DNA from: Pampus argenteus
Lineage: Eukaryota; Chordata; Actinopteri; Scombriformes; Stromateidae
Length of the DNA stretch: 64,000 nt
Direction of reading: 5' to 3'
NCBI GenBank assembly: GCA_036937835.1
Contig: CM072879.1
Span: forward strand, 9,294,501 to 9,358,500
Below, one piece after another: positions 61,301 through 64,000 of the stretch. The notes beneath the pieces were generated by a model that worked only from the letters and a program-made list of their open reading frames with translations, ran no database searches and was not told where the DNA came from. Position 1 is the first letter of the stretch; the number at the start of each line of letters is the position of its first letter. The position numbers and the translations under genes were made by a program.

Positions 61301-64000
61301 TGGTATAGCCTGTTAGACTACAGGTGCTGGTCATAAAATTAGAATATCATAAAAAAAGTTTATTTATTTCAGTAAATCCATTCAAAAAGTGAAACTTGTC
61401 TAATATATACATTAATTTCACATAGACTGAGATATTTCAAGTGTTTATTTCTTTTAATATTGATGATTATAACTGACAACTAATAAAAAAAACAAATTGA
61501 GTATCTCAGAAAATCAAGGTCCTAGATTTTGGAGGGAGAGAGAAGAGGCACAGAATCCACGCTGCATGAGGTTGAGTGTAAAGATTCCACAGTCAGTGAT
61601 GGTTTGGGGTGCCATCTCATCTGCTGCTGTTGGTCCACTGTGTTTTCTAAAGTCCATGGTCAACGCAGCCGTCTACCAGGAAGTTTTAGAGCACTTTATG
61701 CTTCCTGCTGCTGACCAACTTTATGGAGATGCAGATCATTTTCCAACAGGAGCTTTTTTTTTTTTTTGTATCTGTCTTAAGTAATCTAATCTAATATATG
61801 AAATATCTGTCTATGTGGAATGAATGTATATGTTTTATAAGTTTCACTTTTTGAATGGAATTACTGAAATAAATAGTTTTTATGATATTGTAATTTTTTA
61901 ATCAGCACCTGTATATAGCTACCCTGTAGGATATCTGGCTGTTTAGTTGAAATATGAGCCGTTATAATTTGTAGAAATTGGCACTTGTTTATTTTCATGT
62001 TCATAATTTGCACCCTCTTGGATACCATTATTTAGCTGTAGCTCAGTTTCCCGTGCCAGCAATACTCAATCCACATTATGTGCCTCTAGGGGGTTGTGTA
62101 AATGTCAATAGATGAAAGATAAAATAGCTAGTGCTGTCACAGTTCCTATTGTTCCTATTGTATAGACAACATATTGTAGGATTTGGAACAGAAAAAATGT
62201 TTTGTCAAATAATATTTAAGTGATAACTGAAATATAATGCATCTTTGTCTCTATACATAAGTGATTGTTTAACTTTTAGTTCTTTTTATGCTTTGATTTT
62301 AAACACATTACAAATGGAAGTGTTTGTGGTTACAGGACAGTTATATATCACCATTATGTTTCTTTTTCAGATGGCTGCCTCACTGTGCGTCACTCTTTGA
62401 CATCTTTGAAGACTTGTGGTTGCCCCTTATACCCAAAAGTGAACATGTGGCCCCAGTTGGTGTCCAGGAGTTCTTCAACTGTGTGGCTGCTCTCATGTCA
62501 TTGCAGCTCCGAAGCCTGGTTATAGAATCATTACAGGACCTGTTATACTTCTTCACTACACATGAGGTTTGGACTAAATTTTTCATTTCTTCACACCACG
62601 TATAGATAGTCCTTTCTATTATGCAACCGGGACACCCATACCCACATAATCTTGCAACCATTTATTCACTTAAGAGATCCTTCGCTTGTGCAAAACTAAC
62701 TGTGACTCTTTTAATGCTTTAAAAGTATCATTGAACTGTGAATCATCATTATCATTTGCCCTGTGTTCTGTTTCCTTTAGGAAGGCAATGACTTTGGTGA
62801 GGTGTTTAATGAGATGAAGTATGTTCAGTCTCAGGTGCTGCTGGTTAAGCTACAAGCGAATGCACCTCACATTGACTTTAGTCCAAGCTTCCAGCAATGT
62901 TGGGAGCTCATCCACAGAGCCTTTATGGAAATTATCAAGAGCGCTGAAGAACTCCCAAGGGTATATTAAATCCTCAGCACCACAAACTTTAATTACTATT
63001 TATTATTTTAGATGATTACTTTAATTTTCATCAATCTTATATAGTAGAATTCAACCAAATGTTTCATTGTTTTATACCACAAACTTATAATATGTGACTG
63101 ACATGCTTTTCTGGCCAGGTGGAATGTAACCTCTTTCCTGATATCAAGAACTTGTTCCTACGCACAGTCAGTCCTGATGAGTCGCTGGTTGCAAATATAA
63201 TCATCAAAGCGAAGGACATTTTCCACAAGAACACTGTGGGCCCTGAAAAGTAATGTCAAATCAATTGTTTTTATGTGTTCAATGTTTTTGATATAATACC
63301 GAGTGTAAATTAACTTCTAGTAAATGTTATATCTCCTTATTCAGATATTTGAATGTATATCAAAAATACAGCAATTTACTGGACAATACAGCAAAGCAGG
63401 ACATCACAGCATTCCTTAAAGAGAAACACTCTTTGGAAGAATTTACCAAGGTAAATAAAGCCTTCTAATTTTCATGTTAATGTTTTGTCAAATAATATTT
63501 CAGTGCTAACTAAAATATAATTTCTTGTATCTCTGTCTCTCTGAAACCTCAGAAAATCGAATGTATTAATCACGTGTGGATGGAGATTGCCTCACTGCGC
63601 ATTAGGGTGCCCCTGTCCATGTTTTGCCTGTATGCTGGCAAGCTGAATGATGACTTGTGTGACCGCACCAAGAGACTGAAAGACCAGATCGTTATGTTTG
63701 AAATGGAGGAAAATCGAGAACTCAATCGGAGGTGGGAAGAAAATATCTGTCGTCCTAAACCTTTCTGATTTGAACAGCAGTTTGTATTTCCTTGTCTTTG
63801 AGTACTTTAAACAGTAAATTTACATTCATTTGAAGAGAGAGAATATCAACCACAAGATGCCATTTTTTGCCCCTAGTATCTGTCAGAAGTATGAGGAGAT
63901 TACTAATACCATCAGAGGCACCCCAGAAACCACAGAGGAGTTGGTGTCTCTCAACCAGTACATTAAACAGACAAGTGAGGTGACCATTCGCAACCTCTTA
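58312..64000 (+). CDS. dnah3: Dynein axonemal heavy chain 3, N-terminal part (runs off the window)
   Basis: DNAH3 is a heavy chain of the single-headed inner dynein arms that drive cilia and sperm flagella. Only the N-terminal tail, about 640 residues, lies here; the motor is beyond 64000. Exons read: 58312-58329, 58750-58851, 58965 to about 59172 (3' end unresolved), possibly 59354-59383, 59485-59653, 59756-59948, 60244-60439, 60908-61033, 62371-62566, 62781-62960, 63119-63249, 63345-63450, 63553-63731 and 63877 onward. From 59485 on every junction stays in phase. Diagnostic blocks are EPSELYQ; SWTLAVPFKEQ; SRPMSPKEQLD; SIVDYILMD; FPRRVIRAPVPW; RVECNLFPDIK; EKYLNVYQKYSNLLDNTAKQ; and VPLSMFCL with NDDLCDR. 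These match my memory of DNAH3 better than DNAH7 or DNAH12, which lack the conserved N-terminal SWTLA block. The start is the first ATG of a six-codon exon, with a second candidate at 58750. The intron after 59653 appears to use a GC donor. Confidence 0.88.
61321..61911. mobile_element. Internally deleted Tc1/mariner transposon in a dnah3 intron
   Basis: The element is bounded by CAGGTGCTGGTCATAAAATT and its inverted partner ending CAGCACCTG, each flanked by TA, the Tc1/mariner target duplication (61319-61320 and 61912-61913). The outer arms match over roughly 75 bases. Inside, the plus-strand frame at about 61527-61740 encodes a transposase remnant with PQSVMVWGAIS, AAVYQEVLEHF and MLPAADQLYGDAD, typical of the catalytic domain. 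The N-terminal DNA-binding part and everything after the remnant are gone, so it cannot make active transposase. It interrupts no exon (intron 61034-62370). Confidence 0.9.
62198..62255 (+). repeat. Intronic 55-60 base duplicate, copy 1
   Basis: Starts ATGTTTTGTCAAATAATATTT and continues with AACTGAAATATAATG and TTTGTCTCT. A near copy lies at 63480-63540 in a later dnah3 intron. Confidence 0.7.
63480..63540 (+). repeat. Intronic 55-60 base duplicate, copy 2
   Basis: Starts ATGTTTTGTCAAATAATATTT, then AACTAAAATATAATT and CTCTGTCTCT. It ends only about 12 bases before the exon at 63553 and so supplies part of that exon's acceptor region. Confidence 0.7.

Noticed and set aside
58312..64000. Calling the dynein DNAH7 or DNAH12
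   Set aside because: The N-terminal blocks (SWTLAVPFKEQ, SRPMSPKEQLD, RVIRAPVPW, DNTAKQ) fit DNAH3 as I remember it. DNAH12 was tempting because it is on human 3p like the neighbours, but the sequence agrees less well.
1..64000. CRISPR arrays, tRNA or rRNA genes, viral insertions
   Set aside because: No regularly spaced direct repeats, no cloverleaf with A and B boxes, and no viral or retroviral coding sequence that I could recognise.

Overview
The window looks like nuclear genomic DNA from a ray-finned fish, probably a percomorph teleost. All genes are split by GT-AG introns. CA/GT, GA and AAT microsatellites are abundant, and the introns and spacers carry short inverted-repeat elements of kinds common in percomorphs, plus one internally deleted Tc1/mariner copy. 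There are no operons, phage genes or CRISPR arrays. I recognise eight protein-coding genes from their translated exons. Exon chains were built by hand from splice sites, reading frame and remembered family features; no database was searched.

Left part (1-20,400): colq (+, 876-6067) encodes the collagen tail that anchors acetylcholinesterase. About 1 kb after its stop, fkbp14 begins (+, 7104-9248), an ER proline isomerase ending in HDEL. Two genes follow on the minus strand: wipf3 (11257-15248), a proline-rich WASP/actin adaptor, and the small gene prr15 (19076-19444).

Middle (20,400-32,500): about 5 kb of gene-poor DNA holds two copies of a fish repeat. oxnad1 (+, 25822-30560), a probably mitochondrial FAD/NAD oxidoreductase, follows. 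The next 2 kb has no gene and contains two short inverted-repeat elements.

Right part (32,960-64,000): rftn1 (-, coding 32960-45868, with a likely non-coding first exon near 50.8 kb) encodes the membrane-raft protein raftlin. dazl (-, 53480-57001, with a probable 1.8 kb 3' UTR) encodes the germ-cell RNA-binding protein. The start of dnah3 (+, from 58312, running off the window) encodes the N-terminal tail of an axonemal inner-arm dynein heavy chain. dazl and dnah3 are head to head, about 1.3 kb apart.

The genes do not form one pathway. Their order combines two human neighbourhoods: COLQ, OXNAD1, RFTN1 and DAZL (3p25-p24), and FKBP14, WIPF3 and PRR15 (7p15-p14). I found no novel system. The points most worth checking are the unresolved 5' exons and GC-AG intron of dnah3, the deleted Tc1 element inside it, the start-codon-only first exon of dazl, a CA repeat next to a dazl splice site, and the greatly enlarged central exon of rftn1.
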